Assembly (NCBI RefSeq): GCF_000585995.1
Contig: NZ_CP007410.1
Span: 4,243,430 to 4,307,429 of the forward strand
DNA: 64,000 nucleotides
DNA from: Pseudomonas brassicacearum
GTDB lineage: Bacteria; Pseudomonadota; Gammaproteobacteria; Pseudomonadales; Pseudomonadaceae
Reading direction: 5' to 3'
Below the pieces are notes generated by a model. It did not search any database. It was not told the origin of the DNA and worked only from the letters and a program-made list of their open reading frames with translations. Made by a program: the position numbers and the translations under genes. Positions 17,217 to 27,579 of this stretch are shown in pieces (within the stretch, counting starts at the first letter, position 1; each line of letters begins with the position of its first letter).

Positions 17217-17519
17217 TCAGGAGGTGCTTTGCAGGCCCAACAGCTTGGCATTGCGCTCAAGGCGTCGCTGATCGCGGGGATCGATACCCTTCGCGACCAG
17301 CGCCCTGGCGATATCACGCAGAGCGCGAGCATCGCGCAGACCTATTTCAGGATAAGTACCGAGCGAAATACGAGGCTGCTTGCCCGCCCAGGAAAAGCGG
17401 AAGTGCCAGCTCTTGGTGCCTTTCGTATTCACGAAAAGTGCGAGGCCATCAAAGTCAGGAAGGGTATAGTTTTTGGCGCGAGGTTTGGCGTGCCGGATCG
17501 CCGTATTGGTAAGGACCAT
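17217..17519 (-). pseudogene. Phage/island-type integrase, N-terminal arm-binding domain only
   Basis: From the ATG at 17519 (ribosome site gagggag just ahead) it reads MVLTNTAIRHAKPRAKNYTL then DFDGLALFVNTKGTKSWHFR and SLGTYPEIGLRDARALRDIA. This is the DUF4102 arm DNA-binding domain of P4-like tyrosine recombinases. It ends after 100 residues, while the family is about 400, so the core-binding and catalytic domains are missing. Copy A at 7521-7740 stops at the same point. It may still be expressed as a short DNA-binding protein. Confidence 0.8.
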
Positions 17520-17680
17520 CGTATTAACTCCCTCATGTGAAATGAAGGTGTGTTGTACAGTTTTCAGAGTACCAAGCTGCTCAAAAAACTGATTTACCAA
17601 GCGTCGAATTGATGTACTAAAAAATGTACTAAAAAATCGTGGATGCTAATGTATCAGAGTAGACTTTACTGGAACGAAAA

Positions 17681-17704
17681 AAGAGGCCGAGGCCTCTTTT
17701 TTTG
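17681..17704. terminator. Rho-independent terminator (likely bidirectional)
   Basis: The perfect stem aagaggcc/ggcctctt with a GA loop is followed by a run of T and preceded by a run of A, so it can work from both sides. It separates the integrase remnant region from the MBL gene region. Confidence 0.85.
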
Positions 17705-18194
17705 ACTTCTAAATACTTCAATGGAAGTCTATAGAAAAATAATTGGAGCGGGAAACGAGACTCGTATCTGGTGTCCGACTCGTTGAAATATAAGGGGTTT
17801 CTTTTCTTTGCTGGGCAGGAGAAGACTTGATTCTGGACTTGTTTTTAAACTGTATCAAGAGCAAAAGTAGTCGCAATTCCAAGCCAAGCTGTCGAGATCT
17901 ATTGACAGCCAATCGGGGGGAGCAGTCATTCAACCAATGACCTCTATTTCGCTGGATTGGCTCGGAGCTACATACCGCCGAAAAAAGTGCGGCCCCACAC
18001 CCTCCAACCTTCACGTTGACAGTCGACCGCTTAAACAAGAGCGTTTTCGGTGATTGAATGCTTCTCTCGTGCTGTCTGACAGTTGCGCCGATCGACTGGC
18101 CCGATTATATCGAAATATGTCCTTCAGGCCACTATTGTGATACGACGCAGTAGGCAAGAATGCGGTTCTCTACAGATTAATAGGATCAAATCCA
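17705..18194. other. Gap with no recognisable gene
   Basis: About 490 bases, AT-rich at the left. A minus-strand frame at 17718-18038 is open, but its product has no domain pattern I recognise and its codon use looks non-coding. The promoter of the MBL gene should lie in the last 150 bases; no clear -35/-10 pair was singled out. Confidence 0.35.
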
Positions 18195-19085
18195 ATGATT
18201 TTCAGAAAACTGCCCCTGGCACTCAGCTTCGCTTGCGCTACTGCCAGCACATGGGCATTCGCCAATACAGATATCTCGCCCGCACCGATCACGACCCAAA
18301 AAGTGGATTTTCAGCAAATTCGTAACGCAACAGTGAAAATCACCTACGGCGACACAACGTTTCTGATCGATCCGATGCTCGCGAAAAAGGGAACCTATCC
18401 TGGTTTTGAAAATACGTACCGAAGCGATCTCCGCAACCCAATGGTCGATCTCACCGAATCACCTACCGAAGTAATCACTGGCGTGGATGCTGTCATCCTC
18501 ACACACACGCATCTTGACCATTGGGACGATGCCGCACAGAAAGCGCTGCCTAAGGAAATCCCTCTATTCACTCAAGATGAGGACGATGCGAAACTGGTTC
18601 GTTCCCAAGGCTTTAAAAATGTGCACGTACTGACTGGCGAAGCTGAGTTTGGCGGAGTCAAAATCACTAAGGCAGGTGGTCAGCACGGCACCGATGAGAT
18701 GTATGCCGTGCCTCCCCTCGCGAAACTTCTGGGCGAGGCAATGGGCGTTGTGTTTCAAGCCCCAGGCTACAAAACTCTTTACCTTGCCGGCGACACCATC
18801 TGGCGAAAGGAAGTAGATCAGACCATTCAAAAATATCAGCCCGAAGTTATCGTACTTAATACCGGGAAGGCGAAGGTGAATGGGTTCGATAGCGCAATCA
18901 TCATGGGCGAGGACGACGTCCTACACGCATCCCAAGCGGCAAAAAACGCGAAGATAGTCGCCGTGCATATGAATGCTATTAACCACACCTCGCTAACACG
19001 TGAAGCGCTGCGCATTTACGTCAAGAAGCAAGGTATCGAAAGTCGCGTCGACATTCCAGAAGACGGTGCTTCGCTGGAATTTTGA
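18195..19085 (+). CDS. Exported MBL-fold metal-dependent hydrolase (UlaG/lactonase-like)
   Basis: A 296-residue protein with a signal peptide (MIFRKLPLALSFACATASTWAFA). The metal-binding motif HTHLDHWD is at residues 104-111, with further ligands expected at the His of GGQHG, the Asp of LYLAGDTIW and the His of VAVHMNAINH. This arrangement fits the UlaG-like branch of the metallo-beta-lactamase superfamily (two-metal hydrolases such as lactonases). The substrate is unknown, and the export signal suggests a periplasmic role. It stands alone between two terminator or scrap regions. Confidence 0.85.
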   Translation: MIFRKLPLALSFACATASTWAFANTDISPAPITTQKVDFQQIRNATVKITYGDTTFLIDPMLAKKGTYPGFENTYRSDLRNPMVDLTESPTEVITGVDAVILTHTHLDHWDDAAQKALPKEIPLFTQDEDDAKLVRSQGFKNVHVLTGEAEFGGVKITKAGGQHGTDEMYAVPPLAKLLGEAMGVVFQAPGYKTLYLAGDTIWRKEVDQTIQKYQPEVIVLNTGKAKVNGFDSAIIMGEDDVLHASQAAKNAKIVAVHMNAINHTSLTREALRIYVKKQGIESRVDIPEDGASLEF

Positions 19086-19174
19086 CTTAAACCTTCCAGG
19101 GGCGGGGTAATAGTTCTTTACTCCCGATCCCAGCTTAATCTCCAAATTATTGGACAATCGACGGGAGACCGTTC

Positions 19175-19261
19175 ATGAAACGAGGTCTTGTAGTGGTTGA
19201 CCTACAAAACGAATATCTACCTACCGGCAAATCACCGCCAAGTACCATTCTTCGAAATTGA
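19175..19261 (+). pseudogene. Isochorismatase-family hydrolase, N-terminal scrap
   Basis: MKRGLVVVDLQNEYLPTGK after a ggagacc ribosome site is the first strand and catalytic-Asp motif (D..NEY) of the cysteine hydrolase/isochorismatase family. After about 21 residues the similarity stops at a joint (about 19235) with a chemoreceptor fragment in the opposite direction. The remaining 160 or so residues are gone. Confidence 0.6.
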
Positions 19262-19524
19262 ACTGCACTTCCTGCTAGATCAACCCCACTCTGGTAGCCT
19301 GCTTGAAAGTATTTTTGCACTAAGCCACTTTGCAGCGCGCCTTCGGCCAGGAGCAATTTATTAGCAGAACTTTTGAGAAGTTCCTGAGCCTCAGCACTGG
19401 CCAAATCCGTATTTTTGTTGGTTCTGTATATAGATATAGAAACTAATAAAAGCACTATCAAGCCGAGACATGCACCCACCATTACAAGCATGCGAAACTT
19501 AATTGAATCCCTGAGCAAGATCAT
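19245..19524 (-). pseudogene. Methyl-accepting chemotaxis protein, N-terminal fragment
   Basis: From the ATG at 19524 it reads MILLRDSIKFRMLVMVGACL, giving a membrane span, then a helical periplasmic stretch (SAEAQELLKSSANKLLLAEG, SGVDLAGSAVQFRRM) of a chemoreceptor sensor domain. It ends at the joint with the isochorismatase scrap; HAMP and signalling domains are absent. It is not obviously the missing half of the receptor at 892-2418, whose sensor is NIT-like. Confidence 0.6.
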
Positions 19525-19771
19525 CGCATATCCTCGAAATTAGTACGGAGACCACATCAAGAGATGCAAAGTCGATCCGCGCTGATCGCTTCCATTATTT
19601 TTCAGTGAGCAATACGAAAAGACCTCATGGCCAAGAGAACAAGAGTTTGCTCCCAACGAATCATGAAGTCCTCAACGCTCTAAATCTTCCTAAACTTTAT
19701 TCAGTCAAGAACATTAGCAAGCTACATGGATAGGCCCTGAGTGACTTGAAAACCCTCAAGGCCTGCGGTAC

Positions 19772-21010
<1,239 letters not shown>

Positions 21011-21087
21011 CTAAGTCGAATGCTTTATGCCGCAACTGACACAAAGCCAAACTACTAACCCACGCATGCGATTATTGGCGAAGGGAT

Positions 21088-22428
21088 CTAGAAGGAAGTT
21101 CCTACGATGAGCTGTACGTACGTATTGATGTCATCACCACCTAACTGCGAACCTCCTTGGCTGGCAGCTTTCTCCGGCTTATACAATCCCAACACCGGAC
21201 TGACGAAAATATGATCAGTTATCGCTACCTCGGCATATATGTCGAACTCCCTTCCGCCGAGGTTCGCTAGGCTACGATCAACCGGATCAAAATCGAAGTA
21301 AAGCGCTCCTAACGTAAGGTTTTCACGTGGAGTGACCTTCAAACCGACATGATGGACGCGCGTATTACTGTTGAAAGGGCCTGCATAGTTAGAGGCCACT
21401 TCACCCTGAAACCATGTGCCATACCCACGGCTATTGCCATAGAACAATGGGTCGAATGATTCAGAGAAGCGACTATAACGATAAGTGGCTATGGGCGACC
21501 ATGGGATAGCTGCAAAAGTCCAACTGCCCTCAAGATACCAGGCGTTCTCTCGACCACTGTCTCGGGATTGAGTGGCATATTCGACCGCAAGATTTAAATT
21601 CTGGACTCCTAGAGAGCCTGCTCCCCGTAGACTGACGGTTTGCATACCGTCACGCTCTGATTGGAACGGGGTTGCAAAACGCTCATTGACATCGAGACCT
21701 TTGATGTACGTGAGACCCAAAGCTCCCTCATCGGCCACATGCTCTAAAGTAGCCACAGCTAACTTGGTTTCTGCTTGGGCTCGATTATTTGAGCCCAGCC
21801 ACATGAGGTCTCCCCTCCACCCCTTTTCCCCACCCACACGAAGCACAGCTGTCTTATCAAACGCCTTACGAGCAGCTAAATAATAAGCGCCGCCCCGATC
21901 ATAGTTATCACCGAGATCGACATCGCCCAGGCTAAGTGCATCACCTTTAATTAAGAATCCGTCCCCAACAATCACTTCCTGGCGACCGGTGGAAATCTCA
22001 ATACCATTTTCGCCAAGGCTAGGAAAAATGCTTCCTGAGCGCCAACCAAGATAGGCATCTTCAACCGCGGTCCGCCGCTCAGTGCCTTCCGTGAAGCCTG
22101 CTGCATCGCCGTCACCCCACGTCCCTGAACTCAGAAGGCTAAAAGCGCCATACACACTTGCTTTGCCCTCAAGTTCGCTGCTTCCATTTAGCCCATACTT
22201 GACAAAGCCTTCTCGCCAGTTCGAAGAGTCAGAATCCCGCGTCCCAGTCGTGGCGTAATTTTCGTCACTGTGCATCGCGGCAAATACGGCCTCGACCTTA
22301 GCATTAAGTACCTGGCCGCCCTGATTGTAGAGTTCGTAAGCCCGGGACTCTAGCGGAAGAGCCAATGCACCTACGGCTAAAGCGACCGAGGCATATCCAC
22401 ATTTCTTAGCTTCATATTTAAACGACAT
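21088..22428 (-). CDS. Outer-membrane beta-barrel porin (alginate-export-like)
   Basis: 446 residues with a signal peptide (SVALAVGALALPLESRA) and many amphipathic strands ending in a C-terminal Phe (QLIVGTSF), as expected for an outer-membrane barrel. Segments such as GIEISTGRQEVIVGDGFLIKG and FDIYAEVAITDHIFVSP recall the alginate-export/AlgE-type barrel, but this is a family-level guess. The ribosome site AAGGGG precedes the ATG. Divergent from the APC permease gene, which suggests shared control and uptake of the same substrate. Confidence 0.8.
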   Translation of the reverse strand: MSFKYEAKKCGYASVALAVGALALPLESRAYELYNQGGQVLNAKVEAVFAAMHSDENYATTGTRDSDSSNWREGFVKYGLNGSSELEGKASVYGAFSLLSSGTWGDGDAAGFTEGTERRTAVEDAYLGWRSGSIFPSLGENGIEISTGRQEVIVGDGFLIKGDALSLGDVDLGDNYDRGGAYYLAARKAFDKTAVLRVGGEKGWRGDLMWLGSNNRAQAETKLAVATLEHVADEGALGLTYIKGLDVNERFATPFQSERDGMQTVSLRGAGSLGVQNLNLAVEYATQSRDSGRENAWYLEGSWTFAAIPWSPIATYRYSRFSESFDPLFYGNSRGYGTWFQGEVASNYAGPFNSNTRVHHVGLKVTPRENLTLGALYFDFDPVDRSLANLGGREFDIYAEVAITDHIFVSPVLGLYKPEKAASQGGSQLGGDDINTYVQLIVGTSF

Positions 22429-22843
22429 AACGAACCCCTTATCTTATATTTATTATTGGATTTTACGCTAGAGAATTACTGCAACATTCAAAAACAAATA
22501 TTCCCACAGTACGACTCGATACTTTTTCCCACACAGTCAGCCATAAATTCACCTTCGGGCAGACTGATTTTTTGGGCGTAGCGGTCTTCTTGGCAATGGC
22601 GTTTTGCTGATCGAATGATCGCCAGTTAAGATTAAGTCGCGCACACGCGCAGATGCAGATTAAGCATACGTATCTCATGAGCTGTGCCTAATTCGCGCGT
22701 GACTACGTGCCATCGAGCAAACGTCGGTTCAATCACCGGCTATGATCGAACGATCAGCGTTTGAGGATTGCCAGCCTGAACCGCTGGGAGAAAAATCGGG
22801 GTTACCAATAACAATTCAAATCCCGTGTTCAGGGGAGGCCTGT
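22429..22843. promoter_or_regulatory. Divergent promoter region between porin and permease genes
   Basis: About 415 bases between the two divergent starts. The permease frame is open from 22742, but the first hundred bases read as non-coding, and the ATG at 22844 has the strong site ggggagg. No operator could be singled out by eye. A regulator-controlled divergent promoter is inferred from the gene layout only. Confidence 0.4.
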
Positions 22844-24253
22844 ATGCAAAGTGAGCCAACACAGCCTGGGCTCAAGCCCAAGTCTTTAGGTGTCTCCGAC
22901 ATCGTCTTTTTTGTAATTGCAGCTGCGGCGCCGCTCGGCGCTACGCTTGGTGCTGGCCCTGTGGTTTTCGCCATGGGAGGCACAGGCGCTCCCGGCATCT
23001 ATCTGATCGCCTCGCTCGTATTGCTGCTGTTTGCAATTGGATTTGCAGCGATGAGTCGCCATGTGATCAGTGCAGGAGGCTTCGCCGAGCTAGTGACTCA
23101 CGGATTAGGGCGAGCGGCTGGCAACGCAGCTGGTGGAATTGCGCTGCTTGCGTATATCACCATGTTGACTGGCATTTACGGACAATTCGCTGCCTTTGGG
23201 GCAGACCTTGCTATGTCGATTGCGGGATTGCAGGTGGACTGGCGCGTCGTAGCTCTCCTTATCATCGGACTGGTAGGAATCTTCGGCTACATGGACGTTA
23301 AGGTGTCAGCCAAGGTGTTAGGCGTGCTGATGATCTTCGAGATCCTGATCTTGCTTGTCTTTGACGTCGCGGTCATAGCCCAAACGAATGCAGAGAGCTT
23401 CACTTGGAATGGCTTCATGCCCTCTCAGATATTCACTCCTGGTCTCGGGGTGGCATTGATGTTCGCGTTTTGTTGCTTTGTAGGGTTCGAGTCCACAACC
23501 ATTTACGGAGAAGAAGCTAAGAACCCAAGTCGCACCGTTCCCCTTGCTACGTATGTAGCTATCGCCATTATCGGTATCTTTTACACGCTTACAACTTGGT
23601 GCCTCGGCCTGGCTTATGCAAATAGTGACGTCCAAAGTGTTGCCGGCGCAGACATGATCAATTTTGTGTTTAATGCCAACACACAGTACGTAGGCCCCCT
23701 TTCCACAGAAGTCATGAAAATTCTGGTAGTCACGAGCGTGTTTGCGGTCTTGCTCTCCTTCCACAACGCTCTCAGTCGCTACCTTTTCGCACTGGCTCGC
23801 AACCATTTCGTACCTCGACAGCTCAGCCGAGTACATCCCAAACACGCAAGTCCGCACGTCGCTAGCGTTGTGCTTTCAATCACAACCCTTGTTGCAGTGG
23901 GATTATTTATGGTCACCAATGCCGACCCAATCCAGCATCTCTATCTGTGGATGGTTGGGCTTGGCACCCTCGCCGTTCTCGCCCTACAAACCCTAGGTGC
24001 TGCCGCAGTCGTCGGATTCACTCTCAAGACTCAAAAGTGCAGCAGGTGGCAAGGGATAATCGCCCCAACGCTAGGTGGATGCGGATTGGCAACTGCTGTT
24101 TTTCTCGCCGTGGCGAATTTTGACGAGCTGACTGGCGCTAAGGAAGGTATCGCAACTCTGCTGCCTTGGCTCGTTGTGATAGCGGCATTGGCAGGAGTTA
24201 TTAACGGACTTAGGGCCAAAGAGAAATTTCCTGTCACACCAGTAGTTTCGTAG
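22844..24253 (+). CDS. APC-superfamily amino-acid/amine permease
   Basis: 469 residues from the ATG after ggggagg. It begins LKPKSLGVSDIVFFVIAAAA then PLGATLGAGPVVFAMGGTGA, the glycine-rich first membrane span of APC carriers. About 12 hydrophobic spans follow, with the FESTTIYGEEAKNPSRTVPL loop conserved in the family. It is a cytoplasmic-membrane importer. Being next to an aromatic aldehyde dehydrogenase and pobA, it may carry an aromatic amine or amino acid rather than a common amino acid. Downstream spacing to the dehydrogenase is 124 bp. Confidence 0.88.
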   Translation: MQSEPTQPGLKPKSLGVSDIVFFVIAAAAPLGATLGAGPVVFAMGGTGAPGIYLIASLVLLLFAIGFAAMSRHVISAGGFAELVTHGLGRAAGNAAGGIALLAYITMLTGIYGQFAAFGADLAMSIAGLQVDWRVVALLIIGLVGIFGYMDVKVSAKVLGVLMIFEILILLVFDVAVIAQTNAESFTWNGFMPSQIFTPGLGVALMFAFCCFVGFESTTIYGEEAKNPSRTVPLATYVAIAIIGIFYTLTTWCLGLAYANSDVQSVAGADMINFVFNANTQYVGPLSTEVMKILVVTSVFAVLLSFHNALSRYLFALARNHFVPRQLSRVHPKHASPHVASVVLSITTLVAVGLFMVTNADPIQHLYLWMVGLGTLAVLALQTLGAAAVVGFTLKTQKCSRWQGIIAPTLGGCGLATAVFLAVANFDELTGAKEGIATLLPWLVVIAALAGVINGLRAKEKFPVTPVVS

Positions 24254-24377
24254 AACGGCAACCTTCCAACTATTTAAATTGAACAACAGTTACAGATGAT
24301 TCCTTACTCGCGGAGTCATCTCGTGAAGGCTGCGACGCAAAATTAATTCCACGTCGCCAATAAATTCGGAGAATAAC

Positions 24378-25850
24378 TTGAACAATCATCAACCTTATAG
24401 CGACTTCAATCTGCAGCTAATAGGAGGCGTTTGGCGGGAAGGTCGGACAGGACGATCAATGACTGTTAGCGATCCTTTCACCCAGCAGACTCTGCTCGAA
24501 ATCCCTTTGGCCAACAAGGAAGACTTGAACGAAGCTTATGCAAGAGCTAAAACAGCCCAGCCTGCTTGGGCGGCCATGGGGCCGTCCGCGCGAGCCGGAG
24601 TGCTGCTAAGAGCAGCTCAGATTTTTGATAAGCGCCACGACGAGTTGGTTAATTGGATCATTTCGGAATCAGGAAGTACGCGCATAAAAGCCGAGATTGA
24701 ATGGGCGTCAGCGAAAGCTATCACTTTGGAAGCTGCTTCCTTTCCAAGCCGGGTTCATGGTCGCATCGTGGAGTCCGATGTGCCGAACAAGGAAAGCCGA
24801 GTATATCGACGCCCGCTCGGCGTAGTTGGCGTGATTAGTCCATGGAACTTTCCATTCCATCTCACCCAGCGATCGCTCGCCCCGGCATTGGCACTCGGTA
24901 ACGCCGTAGTTGTGAAACCTGCCAGCGATACTCCAGTAACCGGAGGCTTGCTGCTTGCACGCATCTTTGAAGAGGCCGGGTTGCCAGAGGGTGTGCTCAG
25001 TGTAGTGGTAGGGGCGGGCTCGGAGATTGGAGACGACTTCGTGCTACATCCAATACCGAGCTTTATATCCTTCACTGGGTCCACGCCGATTGGCCAGAAT
25101 ATAGCCCGCCAGGCAAGCAGCGGCGACTACTTGAAACATGTCGCGTTGGAACTAGGCGGTAACAACCCCTTTGTGGTGCTCGCTGATGCGGATCTCCAGC
25201 AAGCAGTTCATGCGGCTGTTGTTGGCAAATTTCTGCATCAGGGTCAAATCTGCATGGCCATCAATAGGATTATCGTGGAGGAGCCGATTTACGACTCATT
25301 CGTTTCCCTGTTTATCCAGCGCGTGAGCCATTTGGTAATCGGTGATCCTAAAAATTCGGCAACCTCGGTTGGGCCCGTCATCAACCGGAAACAGTTTGAC
25401 GGATTGGTACGCAAGATCGAACAAGCGAAGTCAGAAGGCGCAACGTTGGCTTACGCTGGCGAATCTGCAGGACTGGTATTTGCGCCGCACGTTTTCACTG
25501 AGGTGACATCCGATATGGAGCTGGCCTACGAAGAAATTTTCGGGCCTATTGCAGGAATAATGCGCGCGAGGGATGCCGATCACGCATTAGAACTGGCTAA
25601 CGCTACTCGTTTTGGACTTTCCGCTGCGGTCTTCTCAGGTGACATTGACCGCGGCGTCCATTTCGCGAGGCAAATCCATTCTGGCATGGCCCATGTGAAC
25701 GACATGCCTGTGGCAGATGCCCCTAACGTCCCATTTGGTGGGGAAAAGAACTCAGGCCTCGGAAGATTCAATGGCGACTGGGCAATCGATGAGTTCACCA
25801 CCACTCAATGGGTGTCTGTCCAGCGGAAACCACGCCATTACCCCTTCTGA
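24378..25850 (+). CDS. Aromatic aldehyde dehydrogenase (benzaldehyde/vanillin-dehydrogenase-like)
   Basis: 490 residues from a TTG start with cggag ahead. It has the NAD(P)-ALDH signature: N157 in SPWNFPF, VVKPAS, GST at 234-236, the general base E258 in LELGGNNPF and the catalytic C292 in GQICMAINR. The motif [11 protein letters not shown] and the end [20 protein letters not shown] are typical of the benzaldehyde/vanillin/salicylaldehyde group. It probably oxidises a 4-hydroxybenzaldehyde-type compound to 4-hydroxybenzoate, the substrate of PobA. The aldehyde identity is inferred. Confidence 0.88.
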   Translation: MNNHQPYSDFNLQLIGGVWREGRTGRSMTVSDPFTQQTLLEIPLANKEDLNEAYARAKTAQPAWAAMGPSARAGVLLRAAQIFDKRHDELVNWIISESGSTRIKAEIEWASAKAITLEAASFPSRVHGRIVESDVPNKESRVYRRPLGVVGVISPWNFPFHLTQRSLAPALALGNAVVVKPASDTPVTGGLLLARIFEEAGLPEGVLSVVVGAGSEIGDDFVLHPIPSFISFTGSTPIGQNIARQASSGDYLKHVALELGGNNPFVVLADADLQQAVHAAVVGKFLHQGQICMAINRIIVEEPIYDSFVSLFIQRVSHLVIGDPKNSATSVGPVINRKQFDGLVRKIEQAKSEGATLAYAGESAGLVFAPHVFTEVTSDMELAYEEIFGPIAGIMRARDADHALELANATRFGLSAAVFSGDIDRGVHFARQIHSGMAHVNDMPVADAPNVPFGGEKNSGLGRFNGDWAIDEFTTTQWVSVQRKPRHYPF

Positions 25851-25855
25851 GAATC

Positions 25856-25879
25856 CCCTCCAGTTGATTGACTGGAGGG
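25856..25879. terminator. Hairpin between convergent genes
   Basis: ccctccagt pairs with actggaggg around tgattg, a perfect 9-bp stem just after the aldehyde dehydrogenase stop and before the convergent LysR gene. It lacks a long T-run, so it may act as an RNA end or a weak two-way terminator. Confidence 0.6.
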
Positions 25880-25912
25880 CCAGAACAACACACTCCTGGG
25901 GGGCGCGAGCGG

Positions 25913-26836
25913 CTAAGCAACTTCGAAGCGACGAGCCTCAGGAATACATGAAAGAGAGTTTTCAAGGGTTTCTGTCACACAGCGTCGCAGCGATCTAACA
26001 GCTGGCGACCTGTTGCCAGCAAGTGTCGCCAAAGCCAACGAGCTCCTTGGCGCGTCAGCCAATGGCACATACCGCACGCCCGGGTGACTGAACAAGCGTG
26101 TGGCGGTAAGTGGGAAGGTATCAAACGCGCCACCATAGGCGACCGCAGCCAAACTCTCTGGAATCGATTGGACATACGCGCCAATCCGGCTAGCCTCCTG
26201 CCGCTCTGAGCCCAAACTCCAGTAAGCGGCCCATTCAGTCGGGGCTCCCTCTCCCGCTACTGCAAACGGTTGCTCGATCAGATCTGAGATTGTAAGGATC
26301 GAGGCCTGCGCCATTTCGTGGCTGGCCGGTACGGCAGCCACTCGCGGCTCGTCAAACATCACATCGAGTTCAAGACGCGGGTCGCTGATCGGTAGCCTGA
26401 CGAGGGCGGCATCCACTTTGCCCGAGATCAGCGCCTGCACTTGGTTTGTCATGGACAGCTCAGTAAACACTAGCCGAATGTCAGGATTACTCTGCTGGAA
26501 TAACGTAAAAATAAGGTGAGTAAGTTCGCCCGCTGCATCGCCAAAGAAGCCTAACTTCAATACACCCCGGCTGTTTTCAGCAAGGGCACGGCATTCCAGG
26601 ATCGTATTGTTCATGTTTCCCAAAAGCGTTCGAGCTTGCTCTACGAATCGCTGGCCTGCCTCCGTCAAAGAAACACGATGACTGGTGCGTTCAAACAATT
26701 TGAAGCCTAGCTCGCTTTCAAGTTTGGCAATTTGAGCGCTCAGGCCAGATTGAGCAATGTTCTCGATTTCGGCTGCCTTGCCGAAATGAAGGGTCTCAGC
26801 AAGCCTGGTTGCCAAGAGAAGCTGTCTAGTGTCCAT
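25913..26836 (-). CDS. LysR-family regulator
   Basis: 307 residues from the ATG at 26836 (a GTG lies further up at 26857). N-terminal winged helix MDTRQLLLATRLAETLHFGK then AAEIENIAQSGLSAQIAKLE, followed by a LysR effector-binding domain (VLKLGFFGDAAGELTHLIFT, VDAALVRLPISDPRLE). The effector domain resembles the BenM/CatM-type group that binds aromatic acids. Convergent with the aldehyde dehydrogenase, so it may control the permease-dehydrogenase, porin and pobA genes; target and effector are not shown. Confidence 0.88.
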   Translation of the reverse strand: MDTRQLLLATRLAETLHFGKAAEIENIAQSGLSAQIAKLESELGFKLFERTSHRVSLTEAGQRFVEQARTLLGNMNNTILECRALAENSRGVLKLGFFGDAAGELTHLIFTLFQQSNPDIRLVFTELSMTNQVQALISGKVDAALVRLPISDPRLELDVMFDEPRVAAVPASHEMAQASILTISDLIEQPFAVAGEGAPTEWAAYWSLGSERQEASRIGAYVQSIPESLAAVAYGGAFDTFPLTATRLFSHPGVRYVPLADAPRSSLALATLAGNRSPAVRSLRRCVTETLENSLSCIPEARRFEVA

Positions 26837-26857
26837 TGAGGGGTACCCTCTATTCAC

Positions 26858-27579
26858 GGAGCGTGTATGAACCTAACATCTAGCAAGATTCATGCTAATT
26901 TTTGACTTCACTGGTGAATAGCGATGGCTATCGATCTGTGGGTTAGCCGGGGGCCTTTACCTAGGCCGACACCGCTCCCCAATCGAGCAAATCGCAAAAA
27001 AAACGCACTCGCGTAGCATATCTATGACGTTTGACACTCTTGCGCAATGAGCTCTAGGTTCAAAATGCCGATCAAGAACCCGTAGTACCTTCGCGCCCCC
27101 TCAGAAACGTTACTAGCCAGTACGCATCATGGGCAGGTAGGAAGCAGTCGGTAACAAAGCCTTTTCCCACGGTAACACACCGGCGCCCCAGCCTCGGCTG
27201 CGCCGAAGCAGCATTACTTCCCAATTCAAGCCCTTCAGTTTGAGTCCTTTCGATTCAGGAAATTGAAGAGGCTACGCATTATTTTTAACGATATAGCTTT
27301 CAGTCTATGGAGGCTTCTTGAAAATACCAGCGATCACGAAACCTGATCAAACGATCTACAAATGACCATTGCTCTGATACTAACAGGAAAAATACTATGG
27401 CCTAAGCTTTAGTCAAGTGCACAGGAACAGAAGCTGTACTAGTGATTATAATCCGGAACAATCCGGCAGCTCATGAATTTTAATTTCGGCGTCGAATCCC
27501 AAGATAGAAATATGCATAAACCATTGGCAAGTCTGAGACTTTCAAAACAACCATAATTTAAGTAACTTTGGAAATAGCC
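26858..27579. other. 720-bp gap, no recognisable gene
   Basis: It falls in GC content towards the right, reaching the AT-rich DNA before the aminotransferase. No frame of note is open and no repeat of the local families is present. The promoter for the aminotransferase is expected in the last 200 bases. The step in composition marks the left edge of a block that looks acquired. Confidence 0.4.
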
